Shown here piece by piece: positions 46,420 through 56,067 of a stretch of DNA of 64,000 bases. Position 1 is the stretch's first letter; the number at the start of each line of letters is the position of its first letter. A model generated the notes under the pieces. That model did no database searches and had not been told where the DNA came from. It was given only the letters and a program-made list of their open reading frames with translations. The DNA is from Flavobacterium sp. NKUCC04_CG (lineage in GTDB: Bacteria > Bacteroidota > Bacteroidia > Flavobacteriales > Flavobacteriaceae): assembly GCF_019345525.1 (NCBI RefSeq), contig NZ_JAHKRA010000004.1, forward strand, positions 1-64,000. Reading direction: 5' to 3'. A program made the position numbers and the translations under genes.

Positions 46420-46980
46420 CTAAAAAAGACTTCCTTGAACCCCCAAAGGATCCGCTTGGTTTAGAAAGGGAAAAAGTTGTATGACTTCAAATTGTTTTTG
46501 AGATGCATTAAATTGCCGTAAGGCGACTGTATCACATAAGAAGGCAATCTCTGTAGGCTTTAGTATTTGATGAGCGATAATGATGTTCTCAGGGCTTAAG
46601 CGACGTGCAATCGTCAAATGTGGATTGGTGCCGCGGTGCGTATTTGGGGTAGGTACTGTTTTTTGTATCTGTTTCATCAGCGCCGTCAAGATTGTTGTAC
46701 TTTCTCTATCCGGTTTTATGTAAAAGGCACCGTTGTTAAAATGGTCAAAAACATTGAATTTTACCGTTGTAGGCTGTAGACTGTTGCAACAGCGTTCCAA
46801 TTGTTTTACAATCAATTTCAATTTACTTTCATCCACCATAAATTCTTGTATCGTAATGTGGGCTTTTGAGTTTCTACTAGGAAACCAACCTATAGTGGAG
46901 CCCAAATCTAATTTTAAGGCTTCGACCTGTTCAATAATTTCTAAAGGAGGATGAAAGACGATGGAATAACGCTCTAGCAT
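46420..46980 (-). CDS. 2'-5' RNA ligase superfamily protein
   Basis: 186 residues from the chosen start (MLERYSIVFHPP). Two H-x-T motifs, HITI near residue 50 and HLTI near 135, are the two catalytic His/Thr sets of the 2H phosphoesterase superfamily. The flanking strands (RYSIVFHP, TVKFNVFDHF) fit the LigT-like fold. Such proteins act on 2',5' or cyclic phosphodiester bonds in RNA or small nucleotides; the substrate here is unknown. A longer frame upstream adds 20 residues, but a near-consensus -7 box (TATCTTTA, 46999-47006, minus strand) lies there, so the shorter start is preferred. It is convergent with the OmpA gene, 33 bp away. Confidence 0.88.
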   Translation of the reverse strand: MLERYSIVFHPPLEIIEQVEALKLDLGSTIGWFPSRNSKAHITIQEFMVDESKLKLIVKQLERCCNSLQPTTVKFNVFDHFNNGAFYIKPDRESTTILTALMKQIQKTVPTPNTHRGTNPHLTIARRLSPENIIIAHQILKPTEIAFLCDTVALRQFNASQKQFEVIQLFPFLNQADPLGVQGSLF

Positions 46981-47070
46981 AATTAAATTTATCAGTGATA
47001 AAGATAGTGAATTTGGAGGTTTCATCATTCTATGATCCACATTACTCCAACAGTTTATTGTTTTGAGTTT

Positions 47071-50000
47071 CTAGAAAAAAGCCCTTAATTGTATATTACC
47101 GGTATGTATAGTGGCGAAATTCTCATTGGTTCTACCTTGGTAATTAAGATTAAGGTCCAGATAGCTGGTAAGATTTCGTTGTACCATCAAACGCCAAGTA
47201 ATATTTTTACCCGGTTGTAAACCTTCCAGCATTTGATAGGCTACAGGTGAAAGGGAATTGCCTTCAAATTCGTTCTTATAGTAAGATACTTCACCGTTCA
47301 CTGTAAAATTACTATTGGAAGTGTACATAAAGGAAGTACCTAGTCGATGTTGTGTTAGCGTTTCAAAATCTGCTTTGATGTTTTCTTTTTTCTGAATCTC
47401 GTAAAACAAGTCCAAACTGGCATTACGTGAAAACAAATAAGATATTTTCGGTTCAATACTACGGTTTTTTATGTAGAAATTTTTGGATTCATAAGTGTCG
47501 GAATGGGTTTCTGAATCGGATGTTTTTCCGGATAGTGAAACCAACCAACTTTTGGCAATCAAGTGATTGTAGAACAATTGATGTCCTATTGTATTGTTTT
47601 CTTGTGCGCCAAACGAAAGCAAATTCTTGGTTCTGTTTTTTAAGTAGGTGTAAGTAAGGGAGTGTTTTTGACGCCCGCGGTTGTAAAATAAACTGTTTCT
47701 AAAGCTCTCGCTAAGACCAACCAACTGTTCGTCGTCTTTGGTAAAGGGATTAAAGTTAAAATCTTCCCCTTTTTTTAGGTCCCGACGATCGATTAAATAA
47801 GATGTTTGATTGTTGAAATGAGAAAGTATTCGTCGGTATCCCGCGCTGTTTTGCCACGCAATCGGATTTAAGGTCAAGGATTGGGAAAACTTATTTTGAT
47901 GTGTTTTTACAAATATTTGATTAGGCAAATACAAACGCACGTATTTGGCTTGGTCGGGAAAAGGGGCTATTTCAAACTCTTCCAGTTCCTGTATGCCGTT
48001 GTTGTTGTAATCGATCCACATATAGATACCGCGTCCCGGTTCTACTTCTAGATAGGTAAATTCTTGTTGTGCTATAGTGCCCGAACTCGTTTCATATACG
48101 GTATTGCTTACTACCAATCCGTCCCAAAATCGGTCGTTATAAACCACTCGTGAATTCAGTGTTTTTTCGCGCTCCATCAAGGGATCTGTCCAACTTAATA
48201 TTCGATAATTGGCATACAGACTTAAATCTCTATTTTGAGATTGAATTAGCTTGGATTTAAGGTAAAAGGTATTTGAGGACGATACTTTTTGTAAAATTCC
48301 CATTTGAATACTGTCGTTAATACGGTGTGTATAGCCTATTTCTGCATAAACAGAACTGCTGTCACCCCTTCCTATATAGGTCGTAATTTCTGAAAACCGA
48401 TGACTTAGGGGCAATATGTCTTTTGAAGCATTTAATTCCGTCTCTCGTTGATCTTCCAATTCGAATCGAGCACCAACCCAGTTTTTATCAAAGTGAAAAC
48501 GCCCGTCAGATGAACTGCGTATAAAACGTGTTTTTTTAACTTGAGATTCCGCATTTAAGATGCTGTTTCTCGTTTGAGCCTTCCAACCTAAAGTATTCCA
48601 GTTTCCGTTGAGGTGATGGCGCATACCCGAAAAAGCATTGCCGTAATCGAGTTTTTCAATCTGATACATCAATTGTCCTTTCTCAGGGAAGGTTGCTTGC
48701 AAACCGGCGGTTAGCAAACTCTGATTACCCGTCGCAAAATCCAAATTCCAATCCCGATCAAATTCAATAGAATACAATTGTTCTAAGGATTTGAAATCTT
48801 TATGAATAAACTGAAAATCTCCAAAGACATCTAATAGCAAGGAAGCCGTGTACAAACGCTGTTTTACTTGAGTTTTTGTTGCCCATCCTTTATTTGATTC
48901 GTCGTCTATAGATGAAAATAAATTTTCGTCGTTATTGCTAAAGGCTACTTCGGCTTTAATAATTGTTTTTTCGGAGGGATTATAACCTCCCATGATCGTA
49001 GCAATAGTGTTTCGTATCGGAGCAATCAATCGACTGACAGCGGCATAATTACCTTGTCTTACGCCATTTATGGGAGGAGTATATTGGTATATTTTCCCAA
49101 TACTTTGACTGTTTTGAATGTGGTAATCTCCGTTGTTTTGTCCGACATTAGTAAACTGTACCGAAAACAACTCATCGTCGGCATTGTTAGAATAAACATA
49201 GAATTCCACACCGCTGTCATCCGTGGTTTTTTTATATAAAATTTTATTTTCAGAATAGGTATCCGGATAGGCCGATGGAGCGACCATTTTGCTTGGGTCG
49301 TTACCGGCTTGACGCAGTGTTTCAATCTGGTCTTTCGATAAATTTTGCTGTAAAGGTTGGTTTTTGATGTCGGTTTCGGTGAAGAAATAGCCGCCGATAT
49401 TCCAGTTTTTACGTTCGTGCTGAATACCTCCATAGCCGACAAAACGAGTATAATTTCGGTCCGTATATTGGTATTCTATCGCAATACGCATATCTGAAGT
49501 AATCGGAAACAAGGTGGTAAATCGAATTTCGCCGGCATTGTAATCAATCACGTAATCGTTGTTCTCTCCTCGTTTTAGCGCAATTCCATTGACAAATACC
49601 CGTTCAGAACCCGAGATGATTAATATAAACAATTCTCCATTAGGTCCTTTTAATTTATATGGTCCCTGATTGCCTTCTTGCCCTATAAACGAACTTTTGG
49701 CATATTGACCCCGAGCCAAGGCTCCCGCTGCTTCTATATGTGTTTTGGAGTTTTCTCCTTTAAAGGTAAAGGAAGTAGATAAGCCTTGTACTTTTTTATT
49801 GAAATTTAAAAAGCGCGACTTCTTGTTTTCTAAAAAGAGATCTCCAGCCTTAATCGACCAATTGTCTGAAAATAACTCCATAAAAATTTGATCAAATTCG
49901 TCGATTTTCTGAGAATACCCCCCATCTTGTAAGGGGGCATTACTGTCTTGTATGGAAGCGCGTATATTGACTTTGTCCGAGAGCTTCCCTGTGATTTGCA

Positions 50001-50484
50001 AATCCAAATTGGAATTCATTACCCCATTTTGATTGTTTCCCATCGTAAAACCACGGCTAATGCTACCTGCTGTATTAAGTCCTTCAAACGGAACAAAGCC
50101 AGAACCCCGACTTTTTTCTTGATAAGAGAATAATTGCTGACCTGCTGCATTGGCAACCACGCGATCGGCTGGATAAAAGGTATAGGTTTTGGTCAGAAAA
50201 GAGGGCCATAGCAAATATTCAACAGTTAGGGAATCGTTTTTTAGTGCAGAATCTAACAAAATCAATTGCCCATTGTCAAAATTCATTCGATAAGATTGTT
50301 GGGGTACCGTGTCCTTATTAGGCTGTGAAACCTTGAAATATGAGGGGTTTAAGCTTCCTTTATAGATGCTCAAAGTATCCGTATCTGCCTTCCAACTCTC
50401 GGTTTTATAGAGCGATTCCCGCTCTTGAGCAACAAGAACGGTTACACACAAAAAACACCATAAGATTAAAAGGGGTCGAAGCAT
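47071..50484 (-). CDS. Large predicted outer-membrane beta-barrel protein
   Basis: 1137 residues with a signal peptide ending VLVAQ. After a short N-terminal domain comes GSISRGFTMGNNQNGVMNSN, then NLDLQITGKLSDKVNIRASI and DSNAPLQDGGYSQKIDEFDQ, a pattern I associate with SprA-like Bacteroidota surface proteins. From about residue 250 it is amphipathic strands to the end, finishing in Phe-Phe (IQLRAFF), typical of outer-membrane barrels. SprA itself is about twice as long, so this is at best a relative. A Ca-binding-like stretch (WIDYNNNGIQELEEFEIAPF, near 830) is visible. Function unknown; export or envelope structure is inferred. Confidence 0.65.
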   Translation of the reverse strand: MLRPLLILWCFLCVTVLVAQERESLYKTESWKADTDTLSIYKGSLNPSYFKVSQPNKDTVPQQSYRMNFDNGQLILLDSALKNDSLTVEYLLWPSFLTKTYTFYPADRVVANAAGQQLFSYQEKSRGSGFVPFEGLNTAGSISRGFTMGNNQNGVMNSNLDLQITGKLSDKVNIRASIQDSNAPLQDGGYSQKIDEFDQIFMELFSDNWSIKAGDLFLENKKSRFLNFNKKVQGLSTSFTFKGENSKTHIEAAGALARGQYAKSSFIGQEGNQGPYKLKGPNGELFILIISGSERVFVNGIALKRGENNDYVIDYNAGEIRFTTLFPITSDMRIAIEYQYTDRNYTRFVGYGGIQHERKNWNIGGYFFTETDIKNQPLQQNLSKDQIETLRQAGNDPSKMVAPSAYPDTYSENKILYKKTTDDSGVEFYVYSNNADDELFSVQFTNVGQNNGDYHIQNSQSIGKIYQYTPPINGVRQGNYAAVSRLIAPIRNTIATIMGGYNPSEKTIIKAEVAFSNNDENLFSSIDDESNKGWATKTQVKQRLYTASLLLDVFGDFQFIHKDFKSLEQLYSIEFDRDWNLDFATGNQSLLTAGLQATFPEKGQLMYQIEKLDYGNAFSGMRHHLNGNWNTLGWKAQTRNSILNAESQVKKTRFIRSSSDGRFHFDKNWVGARFELEDQRETELNASKDILPLSHRFSEITTYIGRGDSSSVYAEIGYTHRINDSIQMGILQKVSSSNTFYLKSKLIQSQNRDLSLYANYRILSWTDPLMEREKTLNSRVVYNDRFWDGLVVSNTVYETSSGTIAQQEFTYLEVEPGRGIYMWIDYNNNGIQELEEFEIAPFPDQAKYVRLYLPNQIFVKTHQNKFSQSLTLNPIAWQNSAGYRRILSHFNNQTSYLIDRRDLKKGEDFNFNPFTKDDEQLVGLSESFRNSLFYNRGRQKHSLTYTYLKNRTKNLLSFGAQENNTIGHQLFYNHLIAKSWLVSLSGKTSDSETHSDTYESKNFYIKNRSIEPKISYLFSRNASLDLFYEIQKKENIKADFETLTQHRLGTSFMYTSNSNFTVNGEVSYYKNEFEGNSLSPVAYQMLEGLQPGKNITWRLMVQRNLTSYLDLNLNYQGRTNENFATIHTGNIQLRAFF

Positions 50485-50507
50485 AATTACCTATAACTCA
50501 TATTTAT

Positions 50508-50515
50508 CAAAAGTA
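50508..50515 (-). promoter_or_regulatory. -7 box of the large barrel gene
   Basis: TACTTTTG on the minus strand, 24 bp before the start codon. No TTG at the right distance. Confidence 0.4.
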
Positions 50516-50698
50516 GTGTATCTGTAGGGAATTATTTTAAACGAATTAAATAAATAGATTTTTTGTATAAATTGACAATTACTGTTAAATTGTAAATTAA
50601 ATATAAAAAATAGGTTGCTTTTTGATTTGTTTTCCTATTTTAGAGGCGTTGAATTGAAATGGATCATCAAATGATGGTAATTTCTTAGAGGGTCTATT

Positions 50699-52321
50699 AT
50701 GCGAAATTGCTACTTTTTAGGATTGTTTTTTTTATTGTTTCTATATGCGTGTTCTGATACTAGAGATCGACAATACTTAAGTAAGGCGGAGGAATGTTAT
50801 CACTCTTTTCCAGACTCGGCTCGATTTTATTTGGACATCATCGATTTTCCCGAAAAGATGAGCGACGAAAACCAGGCAAGATGGATTTTATTAAATGTGC
50901 GTTTGCATCAGAAAAGTAATATATCATTGCAGCATGATACTTTGATTTTAAAAGCCTTGGATTACTATACTTCAAAAAATATTGCAGAACAAGTGGGTAG
51001 AGCCAATCTCTATGCCGGCCGAGTATTTGAAGCGCGTCAAGAGCACGAAATGGCTAAAAAATATTTTAATGAAGCGATAATAGTTGGGAAAAATACGGCC
51101 AATTACAAATTGGCGGGTAGAAGCGCTAGTGAGTTGGCAGAGATTTATCAGGACGACAGAAGTTATGAACAAGCCATTGATTGGTTTACTCATTCGTATC
51201 ATTGGGCTTTCCAGGCCAATGATATTTACTATCAAATAAACGCCCTTCGCAAGCGAGCAGATTGTTACTTAGAATCCCAGCAATTGCAGAAAGCTTTGGA
51301 AGATTATGATAAGGCTTTGGATGAAGTTCCAGATGATAAAGAGGAATTGCGCTCCGATATTTATAAAAATCGAGCCATTGCACATCTTAAACTTGAAGCG
51401 TTCGAAAAGGCAAAATCCGATATAAAAACGGCGATGAAATTTGCTGAAAATACTAAGCTAAAGACAGTTCATCTCTGGATATTGGCCGATATATTTGAAA
51501 GAGAAGATCAAATGGATTCCGCTTATTTCTACAATAATAAAGCCTTTTTAGAAGTTAAGCAAATTCGCAATTCAGCCGATGTACCTACATCTTTAGAGAG
51601 CTTATTGGATATCAATGCCTCCGACAAAATCCGAAAACCTCATTTAGAGAGCTACCAGCTTTATCGATCGGTTTCTGATTCGATTTATGAAAAGGAGCGC
51701 TTTAACGCAACCCTGATGTTCGAGAATAAATTCCACCAAGAAGTTATCAAAAATAAAAACAAAAACTTGGTTATTCGAAACCAGCAATACTTGCTTCTAT
51801 TGGCTATTGCCTTGTTGGTGATTTTCTTTATTTTTTATATTTATCGCGTCAAATCTTTGACCAGTAAAGCCATGTTGGTAGAGAAAGACATAGCAATTGG
51901 TCGTCGCGATCAAACGATCAATACTTATAAAATATCTGCTTCTAAACGATTGGATATTTACCGTAGGATGGTCGGTTTGTCGTTAGCACCTAATTCCGAG
52001 CGCTATGTAAAACTGCTGGACGATTACAATCAAATCGTACACGGATCATCCAAGCCTTTTCGTTTTGAATGGAAAGATTTTGAAGAATTACTCCATTTGG
52101 TATATCCCGGTTTTAAAGATAAATTATCCAAGTTATACCCTGGTCTCCAATCGAAAGAATTACAAGTGATTTTACTGCAAAAAGGAGGATTAAGCATACA
52201 GGAAATTGCCGATTTACTCCATTTAAGCATACATACTATTTATAGGAGAAATTCGGAAATCCGAAAAAAAATGCAAATCCCCGAGAATCAATCCCTAATT
52301 TCTTTTTTAGGAAGAACCTGA
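50699..52321 (+). CDS. TPR/transmembrane/LuxR-type HTH regulator
   Basis: 540 residues. A lipoprotein-like signal reads LLFLYACSD (Cys18). TPR-like helices cover about 25-330: ANLYAGRVFEARQEHEMAKKYF, LAEIYQDDRSYEQAIDWF, ALRKRADCYLESQQLQKALEDY. One membrane helix lies at about 362-382 (LLLLAIALLVIFFIFYIYRV). A short helical linker follows, then a C-terminal HTH at about 480-540 (SKELQVILLQKGGLSIQEIADLLHLSIHTIYRRNSEIRKKM) of the LuxR/GerE kind. Bacteroidota use such one-component regulators to pass a periplasmic signal to DNA. It is monocistronic. The palindrome-flanked genes downstream are candidate targets by proximity only. Confidence 0.85.
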   Translation: MRNCYFLGLFFLLFLYACSDTRDRQYLSKAEECYHSFPDSARFYLDIIDFPEKMSDENQARWILLNVRLHQKSNISLQHDTLILKALDYYTSKNIAEQVGRANLYAGRVFEARQEHEMAKKYFNEAIIVGKNTANYKLAGRSASELAEIYQDDRSYEQAIDWFTHSYHWAFQANDIYYQINALRKRADCYLESQQLQKALEDYDKALDEVPDDKEELRSDIYKNRAIAHLKLEAFEKAKSDIKTAMKFAENTKLKTVHLWILADIFEREDQMDSAYFYNNKAFLEVKQIRNSADVPTSLESLLDINASDKIRKPHLESYQLYRSVSDSIYEKERFNATLMFENKFHQEVIKNKNKNLVIRNQQYLLLLAIALLVIFFIFYIYRVKSLTSKAMLVEKDIAIGRRDQTINTYKISASKRLDIYRRMVGLSLAPNSERYVKLLDDYNQIVHGSSKPFRFEWKDFEELLHLVYPGFKDKLSKLYPGLQSKELQVILLQKGGLSIQEIADLLHLSIHTIYRRNSEIRKKMQIPENQSLISFLGRT

Positions 52322-52770
52322 TTTCAGAAAAAAGCCACCTATTTTTCCACTAAAACACGGGTACTTGCTGTGCGTAAATAACAGCTGGTCTGTTTTGGAT
52401 TGGTGGTCGATTTGGTTGTAGGAAAGCGAAATAATAAATAACTAATGGATGGGCATCCGTGTGTTTTTCAATTAAAAACACTTATCCCGTAACGCAACAA
52501 CCTTTACAAATGCACATGGTTCGTTTGTATAAGTATAGACCATTGGAATTGTTGTGATAAATAGATATGAAATAAAAGATTACAAAGTATTGCTGTGCTT
52601 TGTATAAATAAATCTCATTTTTTATTTTGCAATCTCCTGATTATCAGTAATTTTTGTTTGACAATGTGCAAAGGAAATATAAAGCAATACAAACCGTTTG
52701 TATTTGGTTTAGGGTATTTTTACGGGGATAATTAGTACTAAATAAATTATGTATAAATAACCAATCTAAT
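52322..52770. other. Intergenic region upstream of the poly-Asp cargo gene
   Basis: 449 bp without a gene. It holds one strong palindrome (52687-52703), a loose TACAAA/TTTGTA pair (52505-52510 and 52524-52529), and otherwise AT-rich DNA. The T9SS cargo start is about 70 bp after the palindrome. Confidence 0.6.
52687..52703. promoter_or_regulatory. 17-bp palindrome, candidate operator
   Basis: ATACAAAC, one central base, GTTTGTAT: perfect 8-bp arms. Related sites occur at 54214-54236, 55646-55657 and 55736-55748, all in the same 3-kb stretch. Confidence 0.5.
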
Positions 52771-53829
<1,059 letters not shown>

Positions 53830-53852
53830 AATAAAAATTAACGCTGTCATTC

Positions 53853-53892
53853 AAACCCTTTGTGTATAGTATACAAAGGGTTTTGCTTTTTT
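53853..53892 (+). terminator. Terminator of the T9SS cargo gene
   Basis: AAACCCTTT pairs with AAAGGGTTT, extended by GTAT/ATAC after a 2-nt bulge, with loop AGT, then TTTTGCTTTTTT. The structure resembles the one at 56012-56049. Confidence 0.8.
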
Positions 53893-54213
53893 AGAACCGC
53901 TAATTACTAAGACGCAATCAGGAAAAAACACCTTTAGAAGACAGAGCGCTTCGTTATAAGTCTAGATTTTATCTTTAAAGGTGGTGTGTCATCAAGAGAT
54001 ATTGCAATGTTATTCGTTATAGTATTTATAGTGTTGCACTCAGCAATTGGGTAAGAGCAATAAGAAAACAGAAAGTGTTTTTTTTATTTTTTATTTAGAA
54101 AGCAGAAGTACGCATTTTTAAAACGATATGTATAAAGTTCAAAAGTCGTATGACAAATAAATTTTATTTAAATAAATATAACATGTTGTTTTTAAATGTG
54201 TTATGATTGTCTG

Positions 54214-54236
54214 TTACAAACTGTGATTGTTTGTAA
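54214..54236. promoter_or_regulatory. 23-bp palindrome, candidate operator
   Basis: TTACAAAC, seven bases, GTTTGTAA: perfect 8-bp arms, 59 bp before the lipoprotein start. Confidence 0.5.
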
Positions 54237-54295
54237 TACACTTGTTTTGAGCGAGTTGTTTTTATTTTTACTACTCACTCAAATACATTATTATT

Positions 54296-55405
54296 ATGAA
54301 AAGAAATGTTTATGCAGCCTTGTTAATTCTGTTGTCTTTAATGGCATGTCAGAATGATTTCGAAGACAAAAGCTACCCGTTGGACAATCGCGATTCCGAA
54401 TCGATGATTAAAAAGCAAAGTAATTTAGTCGAGAATGTCGGTTTAATCGAAATCGACGGCACGCAAATGTTGGTTTTTCCGAGTTGGGAAAAGTATCATG
54501 AAACTATCGAATACTTAGATAGAAGGAGTGATGAGATTTATCGGGAATTCAACTACCGTTTACCTGAGAATATTAGTATGGAAGAATACGAGGAACGAGC
54601 TCGAGCAGTAGGTTTTGATGAGGACAATGTTTTGTTGGAGTTTGAACGTGATTTAGGCTTCAGTTCGCTCCGTAATGCTATCGAGAGATTGGAAGAGCAA
54701 TGGCTGGAAGGTTTAGGTGATGAGGAATGGGATGCTAGCTCTGATCCTGACAATCATTTTATCGAAGACAATGCCGAGCGAGCGCTGTTAAGTACAAGTG
54801 CGGAAGTTGTCATCGATAATGAGGCAGAAGGATTGATTTATTATAAACTTCTAGACGATGAAGGAAGTTGGATTGAAGTCCATAACTGGGATGTAGAGGC
54901 GATTATCGGTGTTCGTAATGGTAGAATTAACTATAGTAACCCGTCAGTCAAACTGATTCAAAGTATTGAATCGCGCAATGGCGAATGCAAAAGTAAAGTG
55001 ACCAATATTAGTTATCATACTGGAGGTCGAAATACAAGAGTCAAGCAAATTGCCAAACTAAGAAGAGAAACCGGACTATGGGATAGTAAAATTAAGTCTA
55101 AAACTAAAGGCTATGTAAAAAAACGAGGAAGCTGGAAGGCAGCTGTTTCGCCGATTAGTGCGGGGATTAATGGGCGTCAATTTGGCGCTATGGGTACGGT
55201 CTCAGTACATTGTGGGCAAGAATTTAATGTTAAGGAATTTAAGTATGCAAGAAAGAGAAGCGTTAAGGTAAAGCGTACTATTCCACAATGGATTGGTAAA
55301 GATTCGGATAGAAAATGGATTACAATTCGAAAATACGGTGTTTACAGTTCGCACGGTCAAAATAATATCTTGGCGGTTAATAGAGATTTTTTCGACAATC
55401 AATAA
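54296..55405 (+). CDS. Uncharacterised lipoprotein
   Basis: 369 residues with a lipoprotein signal ending SLMACQ (Cys18). The first half of the mature part is acidic and helical: EYLDRRSDEIYREFNYRLPE, then EEYEERARAVGFDEDNVLLEF, a pattern seen in uncharacterised Bacteroidota lipoproteins. The second half (about 190-369) is basic and beta-rich, with Lys/Arg clusters around KARKRSVKVKR-type stretches near residue 320. The charge contrast between halves is marked. No catalytic motif seen. A palindrome lies 59 bp upstream, and the gene stands alone. Function unknown. Confidence 0.7.
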   Translation: MKRNVYAALLILLSLMACQNDFEDKSYPLDNRDSESMIKKQSNLVENVGLIEIDGTQMLVFPSWEKYHETIEYLDRRSDEIYREFNYRLPENISMEEYEERARAVGFDEDNVLLEFERDLGFSSLRNAIERLEEQWLEGLGDEEWDASSDPDNHFIEDNAERALLSTSAEVVIDNEAEGLIYYKLLDDEGSWIEVHNWDVEAIIGVRNGRINYSNPSVKLIQSIESRNGECKSKVTNISYHTGGRNTRVKQIAKLRRETGLWDSKIKSKTKGYVKKRGSWKAAVSPISAGINGRQFGAMGTVSVHCGQEFNVKEFKYARKRSVKVKRTIPQWIGKDSDRKWITIRKYGVYSSHGQNNILAVNRDFFDNQ

Positions 55406-55645
55406 ACGGATTGCCGGATTTAAGGGTTAAGGGAAAGCTATAGAGGCACCTTATGTATACTTACAACTCAGTTAAAAGATATTTGAGAAAGCATGCTTAA
55501 GTAGATGGAAGGTTCTTTGCTTTTAAGGTCGATACCTTTTTGATTCATATCTGAAAGAACAACAAGTGTAAAGCTAAAAAGCTATAGTTGGGATGGATAT
55601 GTAAAAAATGACGGTCTTGAAGACTACATACAATGCAACTATGGA

Positions 55646-55657
55646 GTTTGTACAAAC
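55646..55657. promoter_or_regulatory. 12-bp palindrome GTTTGTACAAAC
   Basis: Perfect palindrome. The half-sites are in reverse order compared with the other three sites, but made of the same GTTTGT and ACAAAC elements. Confidence 0.4.
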
Positions 55658-55735
55658 AAAAAAAGATTTTTAAACTATAACTTGCTTATTGTTAGGTTGT
55701 TTTAAATGCTGTGTACAAACTAAATATTAAACAAT

Positions 55736-55748
55736 ACAAACTGTTTGT
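55736..55748. promoter_or_regulatory. 13-bp palindrome ACAAAC-T-GTTTGT
   Basis: Perfect 6-bp arms around one base, the same layout as the 52687-52703 site. Another TACAAAC half-site lies at 55714-55720. Confidence 0.45.
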
Positions 55749-55897
55749 TGTTAATTCCAGCTACTTTTACAATAGCGAAATGAAGCATTTTGAACAAAAT
55801 TTATTTTTTTTAGATAAAACCTTTTGCTGTAATAAAAAGCATAGTGAAAATCAGATTAAAATCATCTGGTTGTTTAAAAAGAAGAATTTTTCATAGA

Positions 55898-55971
55898 TTC
55901 GGCACAGTGGATATCAGTGTGTTTTATCTGAAAACCGGAGGTCGTAAAATATGAAATTTACGAAAAAATAG
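55898..55971 (+). pseudogene. Decayed 3' end of a T9SS type A cargo gene
   Basis: In one frame it reads GTVDISVFYLKTGGRK and then meets a stop; in another, overlapping at the A-rich junction, it continues MKFTKK and stop. Together they give the typical end of a T9SS sorting domain (DIS...VFYLKTGGRK.MKFTKK), as in the intact cargo gene upstream (YYVKVDG...KFVKK). A one-base frameshift separates the halves, and nothing recognisable remains of the body of the gene. A terminator follows, again as for the intact gene. Confidence 0.5.
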
Positions 55972-56011
55972 AAATTTAATACCTGTTACCTGTTTTATAA
56001 GCCTGTTTTTA

Positions 56012-56049
56012 GAAACCCCTTGTGTCTGTCAACATAAGGGGTTTCGCTT
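56012..56049 (+). terminator. Terminator after the decayed T9SS gene end
   Basis: 10-bp arms GAAACCCCTT and AAGGGGTTTC with a 14-nt loop and a short T-run (GCTTTT). It resembles the cargo-gene terminator at 53853-53892 in sequence (CCCTTGTGT/AAGGGGTTTC). Confidence 0.6.
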
Positions 56050-56067
56050 TTAGGTGTATCTCGTTCT

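Larger units (their letters stand above)
53830..54295. other. Intergenic region with terminator and palindrome
   Basis: 466 bp without a gene. Beyond the terminator and the 54214-54236 palindrome it holds only AT-rich DNA. Confidence 0.55.
55406..56067. other. Gene-poor region with palindromes and a decayed T9SS gene end
   Basis: 662 bp. It holds two ACAAAC/GTTTGT sites, a short meaningless frame (55711-55896), the frameshifted end of a T9SS sorting domain, and a terminator. The arrangement repeats that of the intact cargo gene 3 kb upstream. Confidence 0.5.

Noticed and set aside
55711..55896. 61-codon frame in the gap before aspartate kinase
   Set aside because: It begins on a palindrome, has no signal peptide or domain, and the decayed T9SS end explains the DNA after it better.
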